A DNA stretch of 64,000 nt. Source: CAWABB01 sp963701735. GTDB lineage: Bacteria > Bacteroidota > Ignavibacteria > UBA10030 > UBA6906. Of the stretch, positions 36,025 to 45,279 are shown in pieces (position 1 is the stretch's first letter; each line of letters opens with the position of its first letter). The notes beneath the pieces are model-generated. The model made no database searches. It was given only the letters and a program-made list of their open reading frames with translations, and was not told the origin of the DNA. The stretch is from positions 1 to 64,000 of the forward strand of contig CAVPBI010000023.1 in NCBI GenBank assembly GCA_963701735.1, in the 5' to 3' direction. A program made the position numbers and the translations under genes.

Positions 36025-37670
36025 GCACCGGTTCCCGTATCTGCCGACGCCGCGCGCCCGTTGCCGTTGTGCCTCACGGGCAGCGTGATGACGAAGCGCG
36101 CCCCTGCCCCCGGAGACGATTCGACCTCGATCGACCCGTGATGGTGTTCGATGATCCCGTAGGCAATCGAGAGGCCCAGCCCGACCCCTTTCCCGTCCAG
36201 CTTCGTGGTGAAAAAAGGCTCGAAAATGCGCGATTTAACTTCGTCGCTCATCCCGGGCCCCGTATCAACCACGATCACCTTGAGTGCGTCCGGGCCGGGG
36301 CGCCGGACAGCCACCATCAGGCGTCCTGACCCCTCAGCACCACCCATGCCTGCCATCGCTTCGATGGAATTGCTCATCAGCGTGACCAGCACCTGTTGAA
36401 TCTGCCCCGGGTCGCATTCCAGGACGTCGTCCTCATCGCACGACGTTTCGATCGCGACGTTGTTCGCGATCGCATGATGGCTCATGAGCATCTCGCACCT
36501 GCGCAGGATCTCGCTCATGCGGGCTACCTGGATCGAGACTCCGCGTTGCCGCGAGAATGTCAGGAGGTTTTGCACGATTGTTCCGCATCGCTGGGATTCG
36601 TCGGCGATAAGTTGAAGCTCCTGCCGCCATCTGTCCGCCTCCGCCGGATCAAGGCCCAGACGGTCGACCCGCTTGAGCAGCAGCTTCGAGTACGTGAGGA
36701 TCCCCGCCATCGGATTGTTCAGCTCGTGTGCGACGCTGGATGCCAGCGTGCCGATCGACGCCATCTTCTGCGCGGTCAGCATCCGGCGATGAGCGCGCTC
36801 GAGATCGGCGGTCTTCTCCTGGACCCGGTCCTCGAGCGTGTGCGACCAGTCGGTAATTTCGCGTCGCGCCCTGTCAAGCTCGCCCGTCATCCCGTTGAAC
36901 GCCTGGGCGAGCCGTCCCAGCTCGTCGTTTCCTGAGACCTGGACGCGGTGTTCGAGATTCCCCGCCGCAACGACCTGCATACCGTCCGTCAGCGTTCTGA
37001 CGGGTCGCCGGATGAAGAACCAGAGGAACCCCCCCGCGACACCGCCGATGAGGACCATGGCGGCACCGGCGAACGATGCCATCCGCATGACGTTCTCATG
37101 GACCGTCTGGTCGACCTGGGCGAGCGACATCTTCACGTCAAGGACGCCGAGGACGGACATCTCGGACGGCTGCGCATGGCACCCGGGGCCGGCGCACTGC
37201 GATTCGTTGCGGATCGGAGTGATCAACCCGAGGACGCGCTCGCCCGACGGCTTGCTGAAGATCCTCGCGAGTTCCTTCTGCGGCGGAGGTGCGTCCAGCA
37301 GGGCCGCGCTGGAATGACATGTCACGCACGCCTCAGCCTGCATGTCGACGATCGACTGCTGCTCTTCCGCACCGGTGCCGAACACCACCCGGCCCTGTTT
37401 GTTGTAGACCCGTACGCCTTCAAAGCCCGGCTCCTCCCCCACGGCCGACACGATGTGGTGGACGTCCTCCTTGCGGTTCAGGAGCATGCTGTACCGGGTC
37501 GAGCGGATGATGACTTCGCTCACCCGTTCGGCACTCTGCATGACGTTCTCCATCAGGCTTTCCCGCTGGACGTGGATCATCGCAAACGCCAACGAGACGA
37601 GGATGACCGTCTGGAGGGAGGCGATCAGAAGGAAGAGTCGAAATGCGAGGGTATGCGTGATCCGTTTCAT
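36021..37670 (-). CDS. Sensor histidine kinase with periplasmic di-haem motifs
   Basis: The start is ATG 37668-37670 (MKRITHTLAFRLFLLIASLQ), a transmembrane helix. The periplasmic sensor (about residues 33-195) holds CVTCH (115-119) and a CX4CH motif, CAGPGCH (159-165), which can bind c-type haem. A second helix (198-220) and HAMP (221-275) follow. Then come the H-box SVAHELNNPMAGIL, N-box LMSNSIEAMAG, G1 VVDTGPGMSDE and the G2-type GVGLGLSIAYGIIEHHHGS. The length is 549 residues. It should respond to redox state or to small ligands through haem and phosphorylate the coupled NtrC-type regulator. The same sensor layout recurs in the kinase at 41362 on the other side of the redox genes. Confidence 0.9.
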   Translation of the reverse strand: MKRITHTLAFRLFLLIASLQTVILVSLAFAMIHVQRESLMENVMQSAERVSEVIIRSTRYSMLLNRKEDVHHIVSAVGEEPGFEGVRVYNKQGRVVFGTGAEEQQSIVDMQAEACVTCHSSAALLDAPPPQKELARIFSKPSGERVLGLITPIRNESQCAGPGCHAQPSEMSVLGVLDVKMSLAQVDQTVHENVMRMASFAGAAMVLIGGVAGGFLWFFIRRPVRTLTDGMQVVAAGNLEHRVQVSGNDELGRLAQAFNGMTGELDRARREITDWSHTLEDRVQEKTADLERAHRRMLTAQKMASIGTLASSVAHELNNPMAGILTYSKLLLKRVDRLGLDPAEADRWRQELQLIADESQRCGTIVQNLLTFSRQRGVSIQVARMSEILRRCEMLMSHHAIANNVAIETSCDEDDVLECDPGQIQQVLVTLMSNSIEAMAGMGGAEGSGRLMVAVRRPGPDALKVIVVDTGPGMSDEVKSRIFEPFFTTKLDGKGVGLGLSIAYGIIEHHHGSIEVESSPGAGARFVITLPVRHNGNGRAASADTGTGA

Positions 37671-37733
37671 CCTGCTCCGAAACGAGACCCCACGGGTTCG
37701 CCCCCATTCGTCACAAATCATGCCACCACCGCA

Positions 37734-37746
37734 CACGCCTGGCGTG
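37734..37746. promoter_or_regulatory. Inverted repeat, possible operator
   Basis: CACGCCTGGCGTG has two 6-bp arms around one base. It lies 64 bp upstream of the haem-kinase start in the 347-bp divergent gap. It may be a protein-binding site, but no partner is known. Confidence 0.2.
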
Positions 37747-37957
37747 CCAAACGGTGTCGAAATCCGAGGCGGAAGGCGTCCGGGTCATAAAGGACCCCCC
37801 GGCTTTCGCAGAGGTAGGAAGCAAGTGTTTCAAAACTGAACAATCTCAGCGGTGAGAAAGCCAACACTTTATTTCCAATTCTTTGGAAAAGGCGGATCAA
37901 TCTCTGGCAAAAATCGGCGTCATTTGCGAATAGTCGGCTAAAACCCGGGGGGGAGAA

Positions 37958-37972
37958 TGGCTCACTTGTTGA
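37958..37972 (+). promoter_or_regulatory. Candidate sigma-54 (-24/-12) promoter
   Basis: TGGCTCACTTGTTGA fits the pattern TGGCAC-N5-TTGC with mismatches at position 5 and at the last base. The spacing is right, and it sits about 46 bp upstream of the Fe-S protein start at 38018. A sigma-54 activator is encoded divergently nearby, so this promoter would connect the haem-sensing pair with the redox genes. The missing final GC weakens the match. Confidence 0.35.
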
Positions 37973-38017
37973 CCGTATTTACGTTCGAATCATTCGCACC
38001 CTCAGACGAGCACACCT

Positions 38018-38917
38018 ATGACGACCCCCCGTGACCGCAGGGACTTTCTGAAGACCCTCGTTGCAGCAGGTACCGGAACCGCCCTCACCGCCCCCGCCGT
38101 CGCCCGCGCCGGCCCGGAGAACACGCTGTCCCCAAAACGCAACGGGGTTCTGGTCGACACGACCGTCTGCGTGGGGTGCCGGAACTGCGAGTGGGCGTGC
38201 AAGACGGCGCACGATCTTCCCGCGGAGCCTCTCGAGGCGTACAAGGACCGCAGCGTCTTCGCGACGATGAGGAGGCCCGACGATACGGCGCTCACCGTCG
38301 TCAACGAATACGCGAACCCTGAGAACGCCTCGCTGCCGTACGATGTGAAGGTGCAGTGCATGCACTGCGATCGTCCGGCCTGTCTCTCGGCCTGCATCGT
38401 CGGCGCGTTCTCGAAGCAGGAGAGCGGGGCAGTGGTGTGGGACGGGGACATGTGCATCGGCTGCAGGTATTGCATGGTCGCGTGCCCGTTCCAGGTCCCG
38501 GCCTTCGAGTACCACAAGGCCATCAACCCGGAGATCCGGAAGTGCGACTTCTGCGTGAACCGTCAGGCCAGGGGTGAGCTGCCGGCCTGCGTGGAGATCT
38601 GCCCCGTCGAGGCGTTGACGTTCGGGCCGCGAGAGGAGCTCGTGTACGTCGCCAAGCAGCGCATCCGCCGGTCGCCGGAACGGTACGTCGACCACGTGTA
38701 TGGCGAGCTGGAGGTGGGCGGCACATCGTGGATGTACCTTGCCGGACGGGAGTTCACCGAGCTGGGGCTGCCCACGGTGGGCACCGCACCGGCGCCCGGG
38801 ACATCCGAGGCGATCCAGCACGGCATCTTCGCCTACTTCGTCCCCCCCGTCGCTCTCTATGCGCTCCTCGGTTCCATCATGTGGCTCTCGAAAGACAAAT
38901 CACCCGAAAGTGAATAA
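38018..38917 (+). CDS. Tat-exported 4x[4Fe-4S] ferredoxin-like subunit (HybA/HmcB type)
   Basis: The N-terminus has a Tat-type signal (RRDFLKTLVAAGTGTALTAP). Sixteen cysteines form four cluster motifs: CVGCRNCEWAC, CMHCDRPACLSAC, CIGCRYCMVAC and CDFCVNRQARGELPACVEIC. A C-terminal membrane helix (FVPPVALYALLGSIMWL) anchors it. This is the HybA/HmcB/DmsB-like electron-carrier layout, 299 residues. It should pass electrons between a periplasmic multihaem cytochrome and the NrfD-type membrane subunit encoded 3 bp downstream. The whole operon is Hmc-like. A sigma-54-type promoter candidate lies upstream. Confidence 0.9.
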   Translation: MTTPRDRRDFLKTLVAAGTGTALTAPAVARAGPENTLSPKRNGVLVDTTVCVGCRNCEWACKTAHDLPAEPLEAYKDRSVFATMRRPDDTALTVVNEYANPENASLPYDVKVQCMHCDRPACLSACIVGAFSKQESGAVVWDGDMCIGCRYCMVACPFQVPAFEYHKAINPEIRKCDFCVNRQARGELPACVEICPVEALTFGPREELVYVAKQRIRRSPERYVDHVYGELEVGGTSWMYLAGREFTELGLPTVGTAPAPGTSEAIQHGIFAYFVPPVALYALLGSIMWLSKDKSPESE

Positions 38918-38920
38918 GCC

Positions 38921-40167
38921 ATGCAGGATCACGGTTCCCCGAGTCCATTGAAGCGACCCTTTTTCACCCCGGGGGTCATTGTTCTCTGCCTGGTGGCCCT
39001 GAACGGGCTGGTGTTCCTCGCAGGCCGGTTCCTGTTCGGGTTTGCAGCCGTCACGAATCTGAACAACCAGTACCCGTGGGGACTCTGGATTGCGGTCGAC
39101 GTGGCCGCGGGCGTGGCCCTCGCGGCCGGCGGGTTCACCACCGCCGCGCTCGGGCACGTCATGCACCGTGAGGAGTTCCACGTCATCATCCGTCCTGCAC
39201 TGCTTACGGCGATGCTCGGATACACGTTCGTCGCCATCGGGGTTTTCTCCGATATCGGCCGCTGGTATTACATCTGGCATCCGTTGATCATGTGGAACGG
39301 CTCTTCCGCGCTGTTCGAGGTCGGCATGTGCGTCATGATCTACATGAGCGTGCTCTACATCGAGTTTCTGCCGATCGTGTGCGAGCGGTTCATCGGGCAC
39401 ATCAACCTTCCCGGCTTCCTCGAAAAGTTCAACCGCGCCGCCGAAGGGGTGCTTCGCTTCCTCGACCGGTACCTCGAGCGGTTCATGTTCATCTTCATCA
39501 TCGCGGGCGTCGTCCTGTCGACACTGCACCAGTCCTCTCTCGGAACGCTGATGGTCATCTCGGCCTCCAAGATGCACCCGCTCTGGTACAGTCCGGTTTC
39601 GCCGCTCCTCTTCCTTCTTTCCGCGATCTCCGTCGGATTCCCCATGGTGATCGTCGAATCAATGCTGGCGTCCCGCTCGTTCAAGATGCCGCCGGAGATG
39701 CCGGTGCTGTCCGAACTCGCCCGCATGATTCCGCCGCTCCTCGGGATCTATCTCGGGTTCAAGATCGGCGACATGGTCATACGGGAATCGTTCGTGTACC
39801 TTACCGAACTGAACACCGTCAGCGTCATGTTCGCTCTGGAGGTCGTGGGCGGCGTGGTTATCCCCCTGCGGATGCTGCTGTCGCCGACGGTCCGCAAGTC
39901 GCCCCCCCTGCTATTCACGGCCGCACTGCTGGTCGTCCTGGGCGTTCTGCTCTCCCGCATCAACACCTTCATCACGGCGTACACTCCGCCGTACTGCCAC
40001 GCATCCGTACTTCCCCAGCTTCGGCGAGATCTCCGTCACGGTAGGCTTTGTCGCCCTCCTGATGCTGGCCTACCGGTTCATGGTGCTACACTTCCCGGTG
40101 ATCAGCTCCGCAAGAGGGTGTTCCGACGACGCGCGCGAAGTACACCCTCAGGAGGGCCGGATCATGA
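38921..40167 (+). CDS. NrfD/HybB-type membrane quinone-linked subunit (frameshifted)
   Basis: This is a polytopic protein with about ten helices (FFTPGVIVLCLVALNGLVFL, PWGLWIAVDVAAGVALAAGG and so on) and the family pattern PWGLWI and GRWYYIWHPLIMWNGSSALF. It belongs to the NrfD/PsrC/HybB group that exchanges electrons with menaquinone at the membrane. Near 40000 a base shift moves the frame into PYFPSFGEISVTVGFVALL. A second shift near 40115 restores a short tail ending TTRAKYTLRRAGS at the TGA 40165-40167. That stop overlaps the ATG of the cytochrome gene (ATGA). It should couple quinol oxidation or reduction to the Fe-S subunit. Confidence 0.85.
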
Positions 40168-41358
40168 AGACCCTCTGCACGGATGTCCACCACGGCGGTG
40201 TTTGCCGCGGCAGCGTGTCTGATTGTCGCATCATTCGCGACCCAGGCCGGACGTCGCGCAGTCCACGAAGGAAGCACCCCACGCGCTGCCGACGGAGTTG
40301 CGAAACAGGTGCGTCATGTGTCACACGTGCACGACGCCCACCAAGTCGGACCCCTGCCTGATCGTGTGTCCGCGCGTGAAAGAGTCCAGCGGGCGTCCAC
40401 ACTCCCGCGGACGGCCCCGGCGTGGTCCTGATGGATTCGAAATCCGGCCAGTACGGCCCCGTTGTGTTCAGCCACAAGACGCACGCACAGATGACCGAGA
40501 TGTCGGGCGGGTGCTATGGATGCCACCACTACAATGACACGGCGCTCAACATTCTCTCGTGCCGGTCGTGCCATCCGGCGGACCGGAAGCGGGAGAACGT
40601 CAACGTGCCCGACCTGAAAGGCGGCGTATCACCGGCAGTGTCTGGACTGCCACCGGCAGTGGAGCGGGCGCCCCCGAATGCGCATCCTGCCACCTCGAGA
40701 AGACCGAGGGTAAGACCGACGCGCAAATCCTGCAGGGATACACCCGCGGCCGGAAGGACCACCCTCCCGTCCAGGCACCGGCCAGGAAGGTATACGCGAC
40801 GAAGGAGCAGGACGGGACGGTCGTGGCATTCTACCACACGGACCACGCTGAACCGTTTCGGCATCAAGTGCGTAGACTGCCACCGTCAGGAGGGGTGCAT
40901 CAGCTGTCATGACAAGCGCCCCGAGAAGATGCGCGAGCAGGCTGCGGCGGCCAGACAACAGGATTTCGAATCCATCCACGCACGATGCGCATCGTGCCAC
41001 GCGGAGCAGTCGTGCGAAACCTGCCACGCGAAGTCCGACCCCGGTCCGTTCAACCACGCCCGCCGGTCCGGATGGGCACTGAAGTCGTACCATGCGTCGC
41101 TGGAGTGCTCGCGCTGCCACGGCGACGGGAAGGCATTTACGGGGCTGAAGCGCGATTGCGCCATGTGCCACAAGAAATGGGACGCCGGCTCGTTCAAGCA
41201 CGCGGTCACGGGCCTGAAGCTCGACGAGATCGCATGAGGCGCTCGATTGCGCCGATTGCCACGAAGGGAAAGACTTCGGCAAGGCCCCGAACTGCGCCGG
41301 ATGCCATCCGGACAAGGCCTTCCCTCAGTTCAAGCCGGGGAAATTGGTCACCAGGTAA
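40164..41358 (+). CDS. Multihaem c-type cytochrome with 13 CxxCH motifs (frameshifted)
   Basis: ATG 40164 overlaps the previous stop. A frame change before 40183 joins it to a signal peptide (MSTTAVFAAAACLIVASFAT). Combining frames, I count CVMCH, CYGCH, CRSCH, CLDCH, CASCH, CVDCH, CISCH, CASCH, CETCH, CSRCH, CAMCH, CADCH and CAGCH, thirteen CxxCH motifs in about 390 residues. The spacing (CVDCHRQEGCISCH, CASCHAEQSCETCH) is like class III or Hmc-type cytochromes. The frame moves several times, near 40250, 40400, 40630, 40860 and 41230. The product is periplasmic and should be the electron partner of the Fe-S and NrfD subunits. The kinase start lies three bases after the stop. Confidence 0.85.
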
Positions 41359-41361
41359 CAG

Positions 41362-43230
41362 ATGCTGAAACGTATCGGCACAAAACTTATCCTCCTCGTC
41401 GGCGTCACCGCCGTCACGATCATCGCCCTGTTCGCGTACCTGAGCCTGCAATCGATGAACGCCGGGATGCTCGGGGAGGTTGAGCGCCATGCGAACCAGC
41501 TGAGCGAGACGGTCAGGGCAAGCACGCGGTACGAGATGCTGCTGAACGAGCGCGATCATATCCGTCAGATCGTGCGCGGCATCGGCGAGCAGCCCGGCAT
41601 CGGCAAGGTGCGCATCATGAACAAGACGGGAGAGATCATCTACTCGTCCGTCGAGGCCGACATCGGCACCATGGTGGACAAGGACGCGGAGAGCTGCTAC
41701 AGCTGCCATTCAGCGGACCGGCCGCTGGAGCGCCTGCCGATGAAGGAACGGACGCGGATCTTCCAGGTCCACCCCGACTCCTCACGCTACCTCGGAATCA
41801 TCACGCCGATCCAGAACGAGCAGTCGTGCTGGACTGCGGAGTGTCACGCGCACCCGAAGGACAAGACCGTCCTCGGCGTGCTTGATGTTGCCCTCCCGTT
41901 ACGGGACGCGGACAACACGCTTGCAGGCATTCAGCTCGAGCTGGTTCTTTCGGCGCTGGCGTCGTTCCTCGGGATCAGCCTGATCATCGGACTGTTCGTC
42001 CGCCGCTGGGTGGACAAGCCCGTGAAAGAGCTGGTCCGTGCGACGCAGGCGGTGGCAGACGGGAACCTGAGCTACACCATCAAGGAGCGGCGGGCGGACG
42101 AATTGGGATTGCTGGCCGGGTCGTTCAACAACATGACCCGCAAGCTCGCCGACGCGCGGGTCCAGCTCTTCCAGTCCGACAAGCTCGCGTCCCTCGGCCG
42201 GCTGGCCGCGGGGGTCGCCCACGAAATCAACAACCCCCTGACCGGCGTCCTGACATACAGCAGCTTTCTGATGCGCCGCACGCAGGACCGGCCCGAGATC
42301 CAGGAAGACCTGAAGGTGGTGGTCCGGGAAACGATCCGGTGCAGGGAAATCGTCAAGAGCCTGCTGGACTTCGCGCGGCAGTCTGTTCCCAAGAAGACGG
42401 AAGCCTCGTTGAACGAGATCATCGACCGCGCGATCCACGTCGCTAGCAATCAACTCACGCTCCACCACATCAAGCTCGTCAGGGAAACGGCGGACGATCT
42501 TCCGAAGCTCACCGTCGACGCCAATCAGATCCAGCAGGTCTTCCTGAACCTCATCGTGAACGCCGCCGACGCCATCGGGCCGCGGGGCGGCACGATCACG
42601 ATCGGGAGCTCGCTCCTCCAGCTCTCCCCCCGGGGCATCACGCAGATACGCAAGGCCCAGTGTTCCAAACGGCATTCGCTGATTCACGATGAAGTCCGGA
42701 TCGGCGGCCTCCCCTCCATCCGGGTGCGGGCGCTCGCGGGGACCGGCGAAGGCTTCGCGTATCTCGACCCTGTCTACGGAAGGCACAATCACCAATTCGG
42801 GCTCAGCGCACCGGCGGGCACCGAACTCCAGCTCTCCTGCCCTGAATGCCAGGCCACACTGCTCGACGCCACAGCGAAGTGCCCGGTCTGCTCCGCGCGG
42901 GTGGGCATGCTGGACGTGCCCGGACAGGGGCGGCTCGAGATCTGCAGCAGGCGCGGGTGCGAGTACGAGCGGTGGGAAGCGGTGGACGCGGGAGGATTGA
43001 GCGACTACGTCGAGATCACGGTGGCCGACACGGGTTCGGGGATCGCCGCGGAGGATCTCCCCAGGATATTCGAGCCCTTCTACACCACAAAGGGGCAGAA
43101 GGGGACCGGCCTCGGACTCTCGGTGATCTGGGGGATCGTCGACAACCACAACGGATCGATCTCCGTCGACAGCCGGGTCGGCGAGGGGACACGATTCACA
43201 ATCCGGATTCCGGTCCGGCAGCCGAGGTGA
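41362..43230 (+). CDS. Sensor histidine kinase with di-haem sensor and zinc ribbon inside the ATPase domain
   Basis: The 622-residue protein starts with a membrane helix (residues 8-29). Its periplasmic sensor contains CYSCH (112-116) and CWTAECH (156-162, CX4CH). A second helix (195-213) and HAMP follow. The H-box is AAGVAHEINNPLTG (His 287) and the N-box is VFLNLIVNAADAIG (400 region). Between the N-box and the G1 box (VADTGSGIAAED, 555-566) lies an insert of about 130 residues (417-546) with CPEC (493-496), CPVC (507-510) and Cys 528 and 533. It looks like a zinc ribbon and interrupts the nucleotide-binding fold. The G2 region (GTGLGLSVIWGIVDNHNG) is intact. It should phosphorylate the GcvH-fused regulators that follow. 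Confidence 0.88.
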   Translation: MLKRIGTKLILLVGVTAVTIIALFAYLSLQSMNAGMLGEVERHANQLSETVRASTRYEMLLNERDHIRQIVRGIGEQPGIGKVRIMNKTGEIIYSSVEADIGTMVDKDAESCYSCHSADRPLERLPMKERTRIFQVHPDSSRYLGIITPIQNEQSCWTAECHAHPKDKTVLGVLDVALPLRDADNTLAGIQLELVLSALASFLGISLIIGLFVRRWVDKPVKELVRATQAVADGNLSYTIKERRADELGLLAGSFNNMTRKLADARVQLFQSDKLASLGRLAAGVAHEINNPLTGVLTYSSFLMRRTQDRPEIQEDLKVVVRETIRCREIVKSLLDFARQSVPKKTEASLNEIIDRAIHVASNQLTLHHIKLVRETADDLPKLTVDANQIQQVFLNLIVNAADAIGPRGGTITIGSSLLQLSPRGITQIRKAQCSKRHSLIHDEVRIGGLPSIRVRALAGTGEGFAYLDPVYGRHNHQFGLSAPAGTELQLSCPECQATLLDATAKCPVCSARVGMLDVPGQGRLEICSRRGCEYERWEAVDAGGLSDYVEITVADTGSGIAAEDLPRIFEPFYTTKGQKGTGLGLSVIWGIVDNHNGSISVDSRVGEGTRFTIRIPVRQPR

Positions 43231-43234
43231 GCCC

Positions 43235-44041
43235 ATGGCCAGCGAGACCGACATCCTTGTCATCGACGACGAAGACGTCGTGCTCGAGGCGGTCCGCCAC
43301 ATTTGCACGGCGGAAGGCCTGACCGTGGATACCGCCCGGGACGGCGCCACGGCATTGCGCGCACTGGAGGCGCACCGCTACCGCCTGGTGATGTGCGACA
43401 TCATGATGCCGGAGATGGACGGATTCGAAGTGCTCGCCCAGGTGCAGCGTCGCTCGGCTGAAACGCCGGTGATCATTTCCACCGGCTACTCCACCGTGGA
43501 AAACGCTGTGCGCTCGCTCTATGCTGGCGCAATCGACTTCGTCCCAAAGCCGTTCACCGCCGACGAGTTGCTGTCGACTCTGAAGCGGGGGCTGCGGTAC
43601 CGCGATCTCGTGTCGCTCCGCAGCATACGGACCGGTCCCCCGGAAGACGCGCCGCTGTTCACGGTCCCCTGCCCGCCCAGATACTACCGCCTGGGCTACA
43701 TGAGCTGGACGACGCTCGACAGCGACGGCACGGCCCTTATCGGCGTGTCGCATGCGTTCGCGCGCACGGTGGACCGGATCAGCCGGCTTGATTTCGTGGA
43801 GGAACAGGAAGATATTGTCCAGGGCATGCGGTGCGCGAGCATCGAGACGGCCGAGGGGCTCACGCACGCCATCCTCTCCCCGCTCAGCGGCACGGTCATC
43901 GCGCGCAACCCCGACCTCGGCGCGGACCCTCACATTGTCGAGAAGGACCCGTACTTCGCCGGTTGGCTGTACAGAATCATCCCGTCACATCCGGAATATG
44001 AATTGTCCCACCTGTCCCCTTGCGGATCGGATACCATCTGA
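43235..44041 (+). CDS. Response regulator with GcvH-like domain
   Basis: The receiver (residues 5-120; ILVIDDEDVVLEAV, Asp 55 in VMCDIMMPEMDG, FVPKPFTA) is followed by a domain of about 110 residues that aligns with glycine cleavage H protein: GTALIGVSHAFARTVDRISR, ILSPLSGTVIARNPDLGADP and IVEKDPYFAGWLYRI. No lysine lies where the lipoyl Lys of GcvH would be: the region IETAEGLTHAILSPLSG has none. So this copy should not be lipoylated. The domain may bind a lipoyl protein partner or act as an effector. The gene starts four bases after the kinase and is 268 codons long. Confidence 0.85.
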   Translation: MASETDILVIDDEDVVLEAVRHICTAEGLTVDTARDGATALRALEAHRYRLVMCDIMMPEMDGFEVLAQVQRRSAETPVIISTGYSTVENAVRSLYAGAIDFVPKPFTADELLSTLKRGLRYRDLVSLRSIRTGPPEDAPLFTVPCPPRYYRLGYMSWTTLDSDGTALIGVSHAFARTVDRISRLDFVEEQEDIVQGMRCASIETAEGLTHAILSPLSGTVIARNPDLGADPHIVEKDPYFAGWLYRIIPSHPEYELSHLSPCGSDTI

Positions 44042-44053
44042 GGAGAGTCACCC

Positions 44054-45217
44054 ATGCTTCCGTTCATCGTCGCCGTCATCCTCTTCATCATTGCAGACAT
44101 CGCGATCAGGGCGGTCTCGCGCCGTGTCAGAGCGAAGAAAGCGCGGGCGGAGCGGGAGGCAGCGCTCTCCGAGAGCCTGCGCCTGGACTTCACCCGCGAA
44201 GCGAAGACGCTCAAACGGGCCGAGGTCCAGAATCCGAAGGCGCGCATCCTGTGCGTGGACGACGAGGAGGTCATCCTCGGCAGCTTCCGGAAGATCCTGG
44301 TGCTCGACGGCTACGCCGTGGACACGGTGGAGACAGGCCAGGAGGCGCTCGGGCTGATCCGGACGCACCATTACGATTTCGTCTTCACCGATCTCAAGAT
44401 GCCGGCGATGGACGGGGTTGAAGTCACAAAGGCCGTGAAGCACCTCCGGCCCGACATCGACGTCGTCATCATCACCGGCTACGCGACCGTCGAGACCGCC
44501 GTCGAAACGATGAAGCACGGCGCGATGGACTATGTGCAGAAGCCGTTCACCGAAGACGAACTGCTCGCCTTCGTGAAGAAGTCGCTCATCCGCCGGCAGG
44601 ACCGGATTCAGAAGCTGCTCAAGCCCACCGTGCGCATCACGCACCTCTCGGCCGCGGAGAGCACCAGGGCGAACGAGTTCGCGATCCCCGGCGGCGTGTT
44701 CATCGCCTCCGGCCACACCTGGGCGGCCGTTGACGAAGACGGCGAGACGCGTGTCGGGATCGACGATTTCGCGAAGAAGCTCATCGGCAAGGTGGACGAA
44801 GTGATGCTCCCCAACCTCGGGATGATCGCGGCGAAGGGGCAGCCGCTCTTCAGCGTCCGCCGCGGGAAGCGCCGCGTGACGTTCCGCTCCCCCGTGAGCG
44901 GCAAAGTGGTGAACGTGAACAGCAGGCTCTCGGGCTCGGCCGAGGCGCTCGACAAGACGCCGTACGAGAACAACTGGGTCTGCATCATCGACGCCGACAA
45001 GCTCGACGCGGAGCTTCCGGACCTGAAGATCGGCAACGCGGCCGTCGCGTTCTACCAGGAGGAGCTGGAGCGCTTCCGGACGCTGACCAGGAAACTGACG
45101 CGCACCGTTCCCGAGGGGAGCGACCTCGCCGGTGCGGATGAAATGTACGCGGGCGAGCTCCAGGATTTCGTCGACCGCGACTACGAGGAAACCGTGTCGG
45201 CCTTCTTTGGCAGGTGA
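44054..45217 (+). CDS. Membrane-anchored response regulator with GcvH-like domain
   Basis: An N-terminal helix (LPFIVAVILFIIADIAI) anchors it. The receiver (residues 63-180; ILCVDDEEVILGSF, Asp 113 in VFTDLKMPAMDG, YVQKPFTED) is followed by a GcvH-like domain (residues 205-345; HTWAAVDEDGETRVGIDDFA, FRSPVSGKVVNVNSRLSG, YENNWVCIIDADKL). Lys 272 in VRRGKRRVTFRSPVSG aligns with the lipoyl lysine of GcvH, although the ESVK motif itself is not conserved. A C-terminal acidic helix follows. The 387-residue protein is the paralogue of the previous gene. A membrane-bound receiver with a lipoyl-type domain is unusual and suggests an effector role at the membrane beside the redox complex. Confidence 0.85.
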   Translation: MLPFIVAVILFIIADIAIRAVSRRVRAKKARAEREAALSESLRLDFTREAKTLKRAEVQNPKARILCVDDEEVILGSFRKILVLDGYAVDTVETGQEALGLIRTHHYDFVFTDLKMPAMDGVEVTKAVKHLRPDIDVVIITGYATVETAVETMKHGAMDYVQKPFTEDELLAFVKKSLIRRQDRIQKLLKPTVRITHLSAAESTRANEFAIPGGVFIASGHTWAAVDEDGETRVGIDDFAKKLIGKVDEVMLPNLGMIAAKGQPLFSVRRGKRRVTFRSPVSGKVVNVNSRLSGSAEALDKTPYENNWVCIIDADKLDAELPDLKIGNAAVAFYQEELERFRTLTRKLTRTVPEGSDLAGADEMYAGELQDFVDRDYEETVSAFFGR

Positions 45218-45279
45218 CGGCCGGCCCAGTCCGCCGATGGCCGGCGGAACAAGCAGTACCACAACAGAGCGGAGTCACA

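Noticed and set aside
37735..37757. TTGGCAC-type element on the minus strand as a sigma-54 promoter for the haem-motif kinase
   Set aside because: The -12 element reads GCGT rather than TTGC, so the match is too weak.
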